In this document: positions 5,459-12,259 of the stretch, piece after piece
Layout: each line of letters opens with the position of its first letter
Position numbering within the stretch: the first letter of the stretch is position 1
Assembly (NCBI GenBank): GCA_013215865.1
Contig: JABSQL010000246.1
Location: forward strand, 1-14,893
Reading direction: 5' to 3'
Length of the DNA: 14,893 nt
DNA from: Candidatus Margulisiibacteriota bacterium
GTDB taxonomy: Bacteria > Margulisbacteria > Marinamargulisbacteria > DT-59
Position numbers and translations under genes: made by a program
The notes under the pieces: generated by a model
Told to the model about the DNA's origin: nothing
Database searches by the model: none
What the model saw: the letters and a program-made list of their open reading frames with translations, nothing else

Positions 5459-8078
5459 TCGGTTACTGCGGTCGTTTTTTCTGGGCTCTTTATTGCTTAT
5501 ACTATTCAGTATGCCCCTTTTTTCGAGTCCTTTAGAGTTGGAGCAGATGTTTTATAGTATGTCTGTTGAAGAGCGGGCACGGGTCATGCAAAACTTGTCA
5601 CCGCAAACACAACAGAGGCTCAGGACTAATCCAAAATATACATCCTATTTGTCAGGCATTGATATGTCTCAAACGCAAAACCCTGGAAGGAAAACCGTTC
5701 CAGATATAGAGCAAGTTTTTGAAGAATCTGATTACACTCGACAAGTCAATCCCAATAAGCTTGAAGAGAGAAATAGCATATATCAAAATAGTAATGTTGA
5801 AGGTGATACCTCTGATTTGTCAGTTATTGAGCAGATGTTTGTGTCGAAGGAGTATGTGCCCACTTTTTCTGTAGATGCGACGCCCAACCCATACCCATTT
5901 GTTTTTGAGAGACACGCTTCTTCTAATATACACTCAGTAGAAGCGCAAGTGAGCGTATCCGCTGACAAGGCGCGCGCTAAACTTAATAAAGGTCATGGTT
6001 CTGCACTTTCTTCTCCCGTTAGACAATTTGGATATGATATTTTTCAGAAGAGAAGTATATTTGAACGATATAGTTTTCAAATGGAACAATCTCAGGTGGG
6101 TCCAGACTATATTTTGGGGCCCGGTGACAGCCTTCTCGTATATATTTGGGGTAAGCTGGAGCAACAGTACGATATGAAAATAGATGAGCAAGGACGGATA
6201 TTCCTTCCGAAAATTGGTCATATTAGTTTATTGGGTGTCCGATTTGGAGATGTGAAAAAAGTGCTCAATACAGAATTGAGTCAACTTTATACCAACTTCG
6301 AGATGAGTGTCATGATGAATGGTCTTAGAAGCGTATCTGTGTATGTATTAGGGGATGTGACTTATCCTGGTACGTATCAAATCCCTTCTTTTTCTTCGGT
6401 TCTTAAGGCACTGTATAAAGCCTCGGGTCCCACGAAAATTGGCTCTCTAAGAAATATTAAGCTCATTCGTAATAATAAAATTATTGCCACGATCGATTTA
6501 TATCAATATCTCATTCATGGAAATCGTCATCATGATGTAAAACTGGAGCCTAATGATACTATATTTGTACCTTCTATTGGGCCGGTTGCTCTGATTAAAG
6601 GGGGTGTGAAACGGCCTGCCATATATGAGTTAATCCCACAAAACACGGTATATGATTTAATTACTTTGGGCGGAGGGCTGTTAGCGACGTCCTATTATAA
6701 ACATATTCAAGTTGCGCAAATAGAAAATGGTGATCAACAGGTCATTAAAGACTTATCTTTCGACTCAAAGCCATCTATGGTTAAAGCCCTCAAAAAAACA
6801 AAACTAAAAAATGGTGATGCGGTCACTATACTCCCAGTATCAGAAACACTTTATAAATATGTGACCCTAGAGGGGAATGTGAAGCGCCCTGGTGTATATG
6901 CAATTGAAACAGATATGACTTTAGAGAGGCTGATTGAATATGGCTCTGGCTTTGAAGATGATACTTTTTTAGAGAAAATAGATGTCTTTCGATATATTTC
7001 TAAAGATAGACGAGAACTGATTGGATTGAATTATCATGATGAAACAACAAAGCAATTTAAATTGGCCCAATGGGATGTTGTGCGTGTATATTCTCATCAT
7101 AACATTTCAGGAGATCAGTTTGTATCTATCAGCGGGTCAATTGAGTCTCCTGGAAGGTACACATTCTTTATCGGTATGAAGGTGAAGGATTTGGTATTTC
7201 TATCAAAACCAGATTCTAGAGCAGATTTGAGCCGAGTTGAGGTGTTTAGACGGTCTTTATCTCAAGAGGGAAGGCAGCTATATCAATTAGATATAAGTAA
7301 AGATAAATCGGCATCTACACAGAACATTTTTTTGCAATACAATGATGAAGTATTTGTGAGAGCCCGTTCTAGCTTGTCTGAGACAAAACGTATCTTGTTA
7401 TCTGGGAAAATTAATTTCCCTGGTATTTACATGGCAAGAGATGGAGAATCATTAAGTTCTATCATACAAAGGGCAGGAGGACTGTCTCATAATGCTTTTT
7501 ATGAAGGAGCTGTTTTCACACGACAAGCGATATTTAAAAGAGAGAAAACAGAGAATAATAAGATTCTCCTTGAAGAGAAAAAACGTCTCTTCTATGACCA
7601 AAAAAGAGAGGGAAGCTCTGAAACCTATAAAGAAGCATTGGGCTTTCTTGAGGAAAAAATAAAATTAAGCAAAGGGAGGTTAGTGATTAATTTAGATGAA
7701 ATCGTTAATCAATCAGGGAATGAATATGACATTGCCATTCAAGATGGAGATACACTTTATGTACCAGAGATGCCATCTTCGGTGCTTATAACAGGCGGTG
7801 TTCACCATTCCACAGCTGTTCAGTATAGACCGTATAAAAATGCGTTATATTACATCAATTCTGTGGGTGGATTTACAGACTATGCAGATAAAAGAAATGT
7901 GATGGTACTGAAAGCAGATGGCTCAATTTCTAAGAAAGCAAGCGATGTTTCTTTGGGGGATACTGTGTATGTGCCAGAAGTGATTAAAACGAGATTTAAC
8001 CCCGTTGATTTTATTGTCAAGATCTCAAACAATATTGTAACCGTATTGGGTGCTGTCTTAATTATTGGTAAATTGTAG
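5442..8078 (+). CDS. Large multi-SLBB polysaccharide export protein (Wza-type)
   Basis: An 878-residue protein of the polysaccharide export (Wza/SLBB) family, which forms the periplasmic and outer-membrane conduit for exopolysaccharide or capsule. GTG start inside the fliG-like gene, preceded by a run of six G; the signal peptide (about 1-29, hydrophobic core LLLILF) begins only from this start. There is no lipobox Cys, unlike classical Wza. Residues 30-215 are a Gln/Ser-rich region with three EQ(M/V)F motifs at 34, 90 and 130 and an FGYDIF motif. The export domain starts at GPDYILGPGDSLLVYIWG (220 onward). About six SLBB-type repeats follow at roughly 296-378, 380-467, 468-552, 553-642, 643-780 (with a charged helical insertion) and 781-850. 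The end (about 855-878) is a hydrophobic helix. It is followed 11 bases later by its co-polymerase partner. No glycosyltransferase is in the window. Confidence 0.93.
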   Translation: MNTASNRLLRSFFLGSLLLILFSMPLFSSPLELEQMFYSMSVEERARVMQNLSPQTQQRLRTNPKYTSYLSGIDMSQTQNPGRKTVPDIEQVFEESDYTRQVNPNKLEERNSIYQNSNVEGDTSDLSVIEQMFVSKEYVPTFSVDATPNPYPFVFERHASSNIHSVEAQVSVSADKARAKLNKGHGSALSSPVRQFGYDIFQKRSIFERYSFQMEQSQVGPDYILGPGDSLLVYIWGKLEQQYDMKIDEQGRIFLPKIGHISLLGVRFGDVKKVLNTELSQLYTNFEMSVMMNGLRSVSVYVLGDVTYPGTYQIPSFSSVLKALYKASGPTKIGSLRNIKLIRNNKIIATIDLYQYLIHGNRHHDVKLEPNDTIFVPSIGPVALIKGGVKRPAIYELIPQNTVYDLITLGGGLLATSYYKHIQVAQIENGDQQVIKDLSFDSKPSMVKALKKTKLKNGDAVTILPVSETLYKYVTLEGNVKRPGVYAIETDMTLERLIEYGSGFEDDTFLEKIDVFRYISKDRRELIGLNYHDETTKQFKLAQWDVVRVYSHHNISGDQFVSISGSIESPGRYTFFIGMKVKDLVFLSKPDSRADLSRVEVFRRSLSQEGRQLYQLDISKDKSASTQNIFLQYNDEVFVRARSSLSETKRILLSGKINFPGIYMARDGESLSSIIQRAGGLSHNAFYEGAVFTRQAIFKREKTENNKILLEEKKRLFYDQKREGSSETYKEALGFLEEKIKLSKGRLVINLDEIVNQSGNEYDIAIQDGDTLYVPEMPSSVLITGGVHHSTAVQYRPYKNALYYINSVGGFTDYADKRNVMVLKADGSISKKASDVSLGDTVYVPEVIKTRFNPVDFIVKISNNIVTVLGAVLIIGKL

Positions 8079-8089
8079 GGATAATATTC

Positions 8090-8788
8090 ATGTCACAACT
8101 CTATGAAGAAGATGAAATTGATTTACTAGAATACGTCAGCAAAATCCTAAAGCATAAATATACGATATTGTTAGTGGTAGTTATATCAATGGTAGGGTGT
8201 GTAATCTATAATTATTTTGCACCAAGGTATTATTATGCTGAAACTACTTTCTTTCTGCCAAAGTCATCGAGTACCGCAACGAGTGGGCTTATATCCCAAT
8301 ATGCAAGAATACTTGGTTCAGGGGCACAATCTTCAGATTTTGGTGGTTACTTATCCTCACTCGTTGAAAGTAATCGGATCCAGCTGTTAGTAGCGAATGA
8401 TTTGAAGTCCAGTTTGAAGGCAGATACCTTGCCTGAAGTTTTAGGTCAATTAGAGCTTAAACGGGTGAAGCTTTCTTCTAGGGAGTCAGTGCAAGTATTA
8501 TCTTATGAGCATCAAAATCCCGAGATCGTCATGAAGGTTATTGCAAGCTATTTCCAGAACTTGGGCGTGCTTAACCAAGAGTTAGACTTGAGTGTTCAAA
8601 AGCAACTCATTACTGTTTTAGACCCTGCTACCCTGCCCATATCTCCTTCCAAACCCAACAAAAAGAAGAATTTAATGGTGACATTGTTTGGGGCCTTATT
8701 TGGCAGTATTGTGCTTATTTTATCTAAAGATTTCATTACAAATATATCGCATCAATTAAAAAAGGTTCAGTCAGACCCGATCTCATAG
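8090..8788 (+). CDS. Wzz-type chain-length determinant / polysaccharide co-polymerase
   Basis: An inner-membrane polysaccharide co-polymerase that sets chain length and contacts the export channel in known systems. Seen: an acidic N-terminus with DEIDLLEYVSKILKHKYTIL leading into transmembrane helix 1 (about 24-44), the Wzz-like YYAETTFFLPKSS strand, a periplasmic domain, and the typical LDPATLPISPSKPNKKKN proline-rich segment just before transmembrane helix 2 (about 195-212). A short cytoplasmic tail ends the protein. At 232 residues it is small; the long periplasmic coiled coil of large family members is missing, and there is no fused tyrosine kinase domain, nor a separate kinase next door. 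AGGGA at 8077-8081 overlaps the stop of the export gene and serves as ribosome binding site, so the pair is cotranscribed. Confidence 0.87.
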   Translation: MSQLYEEDEIDLLEYVSKILKHKYTILLVVVISMVGCVIYNYFAPRYYYAETTFFLPKSSSTATSGLISQYARILGSGAQSSDFGGYLSSLVESNRIQLLVANDLKSSLKADTLPEVLGQLELKRVKLSSRESVQVLSYEHQNPEIVMKVIASYFQNLGVLNQELDLSVQKQLITVLDPATLPISPSKPNKKKNLMVTLFGALFGSIVLILSKDFITNISHQLKKVQSDPIS

Positions 8789-8798
8789 CCGTTCACTT

Positions 8799-8826
8799 TT
8801 GAGATATTGTCATCATACGATATGAT
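8799..8826 (+). promoter_or_regulatory. Sigma-70-type promoter of the histidine kinase gene
   Basis: TTGAGA (8799-8804), a 16-base spacer and TATGAT (8821-8826) match the housekeeping consensus at five of six and four or five of six positions. The -10 element ends nine bases before the kinase ATG, so the mRNA would have almost no leader. No start site has been measured. Confidence 0.5.
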
Positions 8827-8827
8827 G
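8811..8827. promoter_or_regulatory. Inverted repeat overlapping the -10 element, possible operator
   Basis: CATCATA and TATGATG are perfect 7-base inverted arms separated by CGA. The right arm contains the -10 hexamer of the proposed kinase promoter. A protein bound here would block polymerase. The arms are short and AT-rich, so chance is possible, and no regulator is identified. Confidence 0.35.
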
Positions 8828-8835
8828 GTAATAGG

Positions 8836-10011
8836 ATGAAACAAACACTCTCTCATCAGATATTAGTCCCAGTTATATCATGTCTTATCTTAGGATTTGT
8901 TGTGTTTGTGATCAGCAGCTTTGTGATTGTACAAGATGCGTTTGACACACAATATAAGGTGATTCAAGAGACAGCTTCCGCTAATGGCTCATTAAAATTA
9001 GGTTCACGTTATATATCAACATTCAATGATGGTGTAGAGGCTGTAATATTGAGGCAGTTTTGGTTGGGAATTGTGCTTTTGGGTCTCACCACACTGATTG
9101 TGTATTGGGTGATTCATCGAATTTCAAAGTCTATAGGTCATTCAGTTTTTAGCACAGAAAAATCGGATCATTTTGAGCAGCTAGATAAAACGCATCGCGA
9201 TATGTATGATGCTCAAAAGCGTGAAACAATTGCTAAATTATCTGCGGGTGTGGCGCATGAAATTAATAATCCGTTGGGCTTTGTAGAGAACAATATATTT
9301 TCACTGCAGCTGTATGTGACAAAGCTGAAGGAGATATTAACACACCATGAGGAATTTTTCAGAGCTATTTGTGATGGGCCATACAACAAAGAGTTAAGCC
9401 AATTAGAAACCAAGCAAAAAGAGTTGAAAATAGATCATATATTAACAGATTTGGATGATCTGTTTTCTCAAACTTTGGAAGGCATTCGCCGTATCAATGC
9501 GATTACAAAAGCATTGTCAGATTTTTCTGGAAGAGGTATGCAAGAAAATGGAGCTTTGAATCTGAATAAAGCGATTGAGAATACATTGATTGTGAGTCGT
9601 TACGAATATCGAAATAAAATAAATGTGAAGACAAATTTTGGAGAAGTTCCAGAAATAATGTGCCATGTGGGAAAAATAAATCAAGTGCTCTTAAATTTAA
9701 TTTTGAATGCGACTCAGGCGGTTAATGGAATCGAACATACTGATAAAGGGGAAATCCATATCCGAACATTTCAAGAGGGTGTTTTTGTTTATTGTGAAAT
9801 ATCGGATAATGGTCCTGGTATAAAGAAAGAGGATATGAAGAAGGTATTTGATCCATTTTATTCTAAAAAATCAGATGGTAAAGGTATTGGGCTTGGGTTG
9901 AATATATCCTATGACATCATTAAACAGCACGGGGGGGATATAACGGTTGGTGGAGAAAAGGGGAAGGGTGCAACGTTTACGGTTAAGTTGCCGATTCACT
10001 CACTTGCTTGA
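8836..10011 (+). CDS. Membrane-bound sensor histidine kinase
   Basis: A 391-residue sensor kinase that should autophosphorylate on His and pass the phosphate to a response regulator. Two transmembrane helices (about 9-31 and 72-93) enclose a periplasmic part of only about 40 residues, with no recognisable sensor fold. The phospho-acceptor is His141 in AGVAHEINNPLGFVENN. The ATPase domain has NQVLLNLILNATQAV (N box, about 282), DNGPGI (G1, about 324), FDPFYSKK (F box) and GKGIGLGL (G2). All catalytic boxes are intact. The segment between H box and N box includes a charged insertion (about 165-205). No clear ribosome binding site precedes the ATG. The end overlaps the convergent regulator gene by 16 bases, which makes that regulator a candidate partner; the sigma-54 activator downstream is another. 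Confidence 0.95.
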   Translation: MKQTLSHQILVPVISCLILGFVVFVISSFVIVQDAFDTQYKVIQETASANGSLKLGSRYISTFNDGVEAVILRQFWLGIVLLGLTTLIVYWVIHRISKSIGHSVFSTEKSDHFEQLDKTHRDMYDAQKRETIAKLSAGVAHEINNPLGFVENNIFSLQLYVTKLKEILTHHEEFFRAICDGPYNKELSQLETKQKELKIDHILTDLDDLFSQTLEGIRRINAITKALSDFSGRGMQENGALNLNKAIENTLIVSRYEYRNKINVKTNFGEVPEIMCHVGKINQVLLNLILNATQAVNGIEHTDKGEIHIRTFQEGVFVYCEISDNGPGIKKEDMKKVFDPFYSKKSDGKGIGLGLNISYDIIKQHGGDITVGGEKGKGATFTVKLPIHSLA

Positions 10012-10376
10012 GTGCAAAGGGTCTTTTGTATGATGTCTATAAGAGAACTATATTTAGCTGTTTTAACAGCATAATCATTTGCACCTGCTCTTCTTGCATG
10101 CACCGCATTTATTTCTTCATATGAGCCAGTCATAATAATGATTTTAATGTCAAGATAAGCATCGTTTTCTCTAATGGTTTTACATAATTCAATGCCATTC
10201 ATATCCGGTAAAAGGGTATCAATAATCACCAAATCTACGGTATTCCCAGAGAGATATTTTAAAGCTCCTTTACTATTTGGACTAAAATACACATGTGTAA
10301 AATTGGATTTGTGTAGGTAATGGCGTAAAGAATACCGATCGTCCTCATCATCTTCAACCACTAATATACGTTTCAT
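9996..10376 (-). CDS. Single-domain response regulator (CheY-like receiver)
   Basis: A 126-residue stand-alone receiver domain. The acidic pocket is Asp9/Asp10 (VVEDDEDD), the phospho-acceptor is Asp53 (VIIDTLLPDMNG), the switch Thr is Thr83 (IIMTGS) and the conserved Lys is Lys105, followed by Thr where most receivers have Pro. There is no output domain, so it acts by protein contact or as a phosphate carrier. The start overlaps the stop of the upstream regulator (ATGA), showing a two-gene minus-strand operon. Its 3' end overlaps the kinase gene tail to tail. It could receive phosphate from that kinase; it is not close enough to CheY to claim motor binding. Confidence 0.95.
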   Translation of the reverse strand: MKRILVVEDDEDDRYSLRHYLHKSNFTHVYFSPNSKGALKYLSGNTVDLVIIDTLLPDMNGIELCKTIRENDAYLDIKIIIMTGSYEEINAVHARRAGANDYAVKTAKYSSLIDIIQKTLCTQASE

Positions 10377-10840
10377 TGGATGGCAGTATCATGTGAGTGC
10401 GCTAATATCATTTGCCCCCAGTAGGTATTAAAAACATTTAACTGGTCAATAAATAAAGCAAATGAAATAGGTTTTTTTAAATATCCAGAAGCACCAAGGC
10501 TATAACATTTTTTAATGTCTGCTGGCTGGGTTGATGAAGATAACATAATGCAAGGTATAAAATTAAAGTTGGGGTTTGACTTAATTTGGCTCAGCAAATC
10601 AGGTCCTTTCATGCCTGGCATGTTGATGTCCATAAGAATCAGGTCAGGCGGGGGAGAATCTGACGGGTTTTGAAATGGGGCTTGATGAGCTAAGAATTTT
10701 AGGGCATCAATACCGTTACAAACACAATAAATGGTATTTATCTGTGTGGTTTTGCTAAATGCCCGTTGGTAAATAGCAATGTCGTCCTCGTTATCTTCAA
10801 CAATTAATATGTTTAGGTTTGGAGGTGACTGCTGATCCAT
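10373..10840 (-). CDS. Single-domain response regulator, Rcp1-like
   Basis: A 155-residue receiver of the type found with phytochromes and hybrid kinases (Rcp1 family). Acidic pocket Asp16 and neighbours (IVEDNEDD), phospho-acceptor Asp71 (LILMDINMPGMKG), switch Ser at about 101 (IMLSSST) and Lys123-Pro124 (GYLKKP). A Pro-rich loop (SDSPPPD) precedes the phospho-acceptor strand. The family's C-terminal Phe/Trp helix (about FNTYWGQ) is present. There is no DNA-binding domain. It is the first gene of the two-regulator operon and is divergent from the sigma-54 activator. A -10-like TATACT with an upstream TG lies six bases before the ATG and no ribosome binding site is seen. Confidence 0.94.
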   Translation of the reverse strand: MDQQSPPNLNILIVEDNEDDIAIYQRAFSKTTQINTIYCVCNGIDALKFLAHQAPFQNPSDSPPPDLILMDINMPGMKGPDLLSQIKSNPNFNFIPCIMLSSSTQPADIKKCYSLGASGYLKKPISFALFIDQLNVFNTYWGQMILAHSHDTAIQ

Positions 10841-10846
10841 ATTTAA

Positions 10847-10855
10847 AGTATATCA
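10847..10855 (-). promoter_or_regulatory. Extended -10 promoter element for the regulator pair
   Basis: On the minus strand the sequence reads TGATATACT, an extended -10 (TGn plus TATACT), ending six bases before the ATG at 10840. The transcript would start at or next to the start codon. No good -35 is seen. Confidence 0.4.
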
Positions 10856-10900
10856 TGGGTGGTTATTGTATTAGTAATTTTGCTCATGGCTTCTGAAGTT

Positions 10901-10909
10901 TGGTATAGT
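10901..10909 (+). promoter_or_regulatory. Extended -10 promoter element for the sigma-54 activator gene
   Basis: TGGTATAGT is an extended -10 (TGn plus TATAGT) ending nine bases before the ATG at 10919. Together with the missing ribosome binding site it argues for a leaderless transcript and for 10919 over the upstream GTG as start. Confidence 0.4.
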
Positions 10910-10918
10910 TACAATAAG

Positions 10919-12259
10919 ATGCTTGAAAATTGCGTGGTCATTATAGATGATGAAGAGTCATTGGTTAAATCTATTATTCGATTGTTATCGGATGAGAACC
11001 TTATATTTGAAACCGCTTCAAACGGGAAGCAGGGCTTGAAAAAATGTATCGAACATTCACCTGAATTGGTGATTGTTGACTATCAAATGCCTGAAATGGA
11101 TGGTTTGGAATTCATAAAAGCATTGAAATCAATTCAATCGGATGTGCCTGTAATCGTCATGACTGCCCATGGTGACAGAGAAGTAGGGATACAATTTTTA
11201 AAAGAAGGGGCTTTTCGTTATTTAGAGAAGCCCTTTAAAGGAGATGAGTTTAGACTCACCGTCATTGAAGCCATTAAACAATCAAAACTCCTTAAAGAAA
11301 ATAAGACCTTGTCTACTATTATTAACTTAAAAGATGATTTTTCTGAGATTATTGGAGAAAGTTCTGCAATGAAAGAATTGTTTGATGTCATACATAAGGT
11401 GGCAGCAACAGAAGCTACTGTACTGATTCAAGGAGAAAGTGGTACTGGTAAGGAGCTGATTGCAAAAGCCATACATGAAAAAAGTGATAGATGTAGTGGA
11501 CCATTTATTCGATTTAATTGTGCAGCATTACCGGAAACGTTGATTGAGAGCGAACTGTTTGGGCATGAGAAGGGTGCTTTCACGGGTGCAGAGCAGCTCA
11601 AATTGGGGCGATTTGAACTGGCTAACGGGGGGACTATATTTGTTGATGAGATAGGAGAATTGAGTCTGAAGATGCAGGTTAAACTTCTTCGCGTATTACA
11701 AGAAAGGGAATTTGAGCGCGTGGGTGGTACGCATACTCTTTCTGCAGATATTAGGGTAATTGCGGCAACAAATAGAAACTTACAAGATATGGTCAGAGAG
11801 GGTTCTTTCAGGGAAGACCTTTTTTTCCGTTTAAATACATTTCCGATCACTATTCCTCCATTAAGAAATCGGGGAGATGATGTTCTATTATTGGCAGAAT
11901 CTTTTCTGCAACGATATTCTGTTGAGCATAAAAAGAAGGGTCTACATCTTAATGAAGGTGCGATGTCATGCTTAAAGCAGTATCAATGGACAGGAAATAT
12001 TAGAGAGCTACAAAATGTAGTGTCTCGTGCAGTGATTTTGAGTGAAAATGGTCAAGATATTAGTAAAGAGTTATTAATAATGGGGGAGCTTTCTCATTCA
12101 AGCCAGCTCTCAAACTATTTTGATCAAGAGTTAACAGAGGAAGCGCTCATGAAGGCGTATGCGCGTCATGTTCTCAAGAAATTCAACGGAGTGAAAAAAG
12201 ACACTGCCCAAGCACTCGGAATAAATTTCAGAACACTTAATAATCGGTTGGCTGACTAA
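10919..12259 (+). CDS. Sigma-54-dependent response regulator (NtrC family)
   Basis: A 446-residue activator that remodels sigma-54 RNA polymerase with ATP. The receiver (1-120) has Asp10/Asp11, phospho-acceptor Asp54 (LVIVDYQMPEMDG), a TAH switch motif and EKPF. The AAA+ domain (about 140-380) has Walker A GESGTGKE (about 171-178), GAFTGA (about 219-224), which contacts sigma-54, and Walker B GTIFVDE (about 239-245). A short Fis-type helix-turn-helix closes the protein (KKDTAQALGINFRTLNNRL). All parts are intact. The frame is open upstream to a GTG at 10859, but those 20 residues are hydrophobic, lie before the receiver and overlap the promoter, so ATG 10919 is preferred. Next to basal-body genes it could be a FlgR-like regulator, but no sigma-54 promoter was found in the window. 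It overlaps aspS by four bases, tail to tail. Confidence 0.96.
   Translation: MLENCVVIIDDEESLVKSIIRLLSDENLIFETASNGKQGLKKCIEHSPELVIVDYQMPEMDGLEFIKALKSIQSDVPVIVMTAHGDREVGIQFLKEGAFRYLEKPFKGDEFRLTVIEAIKQSKLLKENKTLSTIINLKDDFSEIIGESSAMKELFDVIHKVAATEATVLIQGESGTGKELIAKAIHEKSDRCSGPFIRFNCAALPETLIESELFGHEKGAFTGAEQLKLGRFELANGGTIFVDEIGELSLKMQVKLLRVLQEREFERVGGTHTLSADIRVIAATNRNLQDMVREGSFREDLFFRLNTFPITIPPLRNRGDDVLLLAESFLQRYSVEHKKKGLHLNEGAMSCLKQYQWTGNIRELQNVVSRAVILSENGQDISKELLIMGELSHSSQLSNYFDQELTEEALMKAYARHVLKKFNGVKKDTAQALGINFRTLNNRLAD

Noticed and set aside
5459..5700. FliG C-terminal domain continuing in another frame after a frameshift
   Set aside because: The frame downstream encodes a good signal peptide and export protein, and I found no FliG_C-like residues in the other frames.
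6327..8000. SLBB repeats as a DNA-level tandem repeat
   Set aside because: The repeats are diverged protein domains with no repeated nucleotide blocks visible.
10880..10900. Sigma-54 promoter (TGG...TTTGG) before the activator
   Set aside because: The conserved GC at -12 is missing, so it does not meet the consensus.
10859..10918. GTG at 10859 as start of the NtrC-type activator, adding a hydrophobic 20-residue leader
   Set aside because: The receiver domain begins right after ATG 10919, a membrane leader is not expected on a cytoplasmic regulator, and the stretch holds the extended -10 element.
11428..11850. Antisense open frame inside the AAA+ domain of the activator
   Set aside because: It mirrors the conserved sigma-54 interaction domain and has no start signal or recognisable domain.
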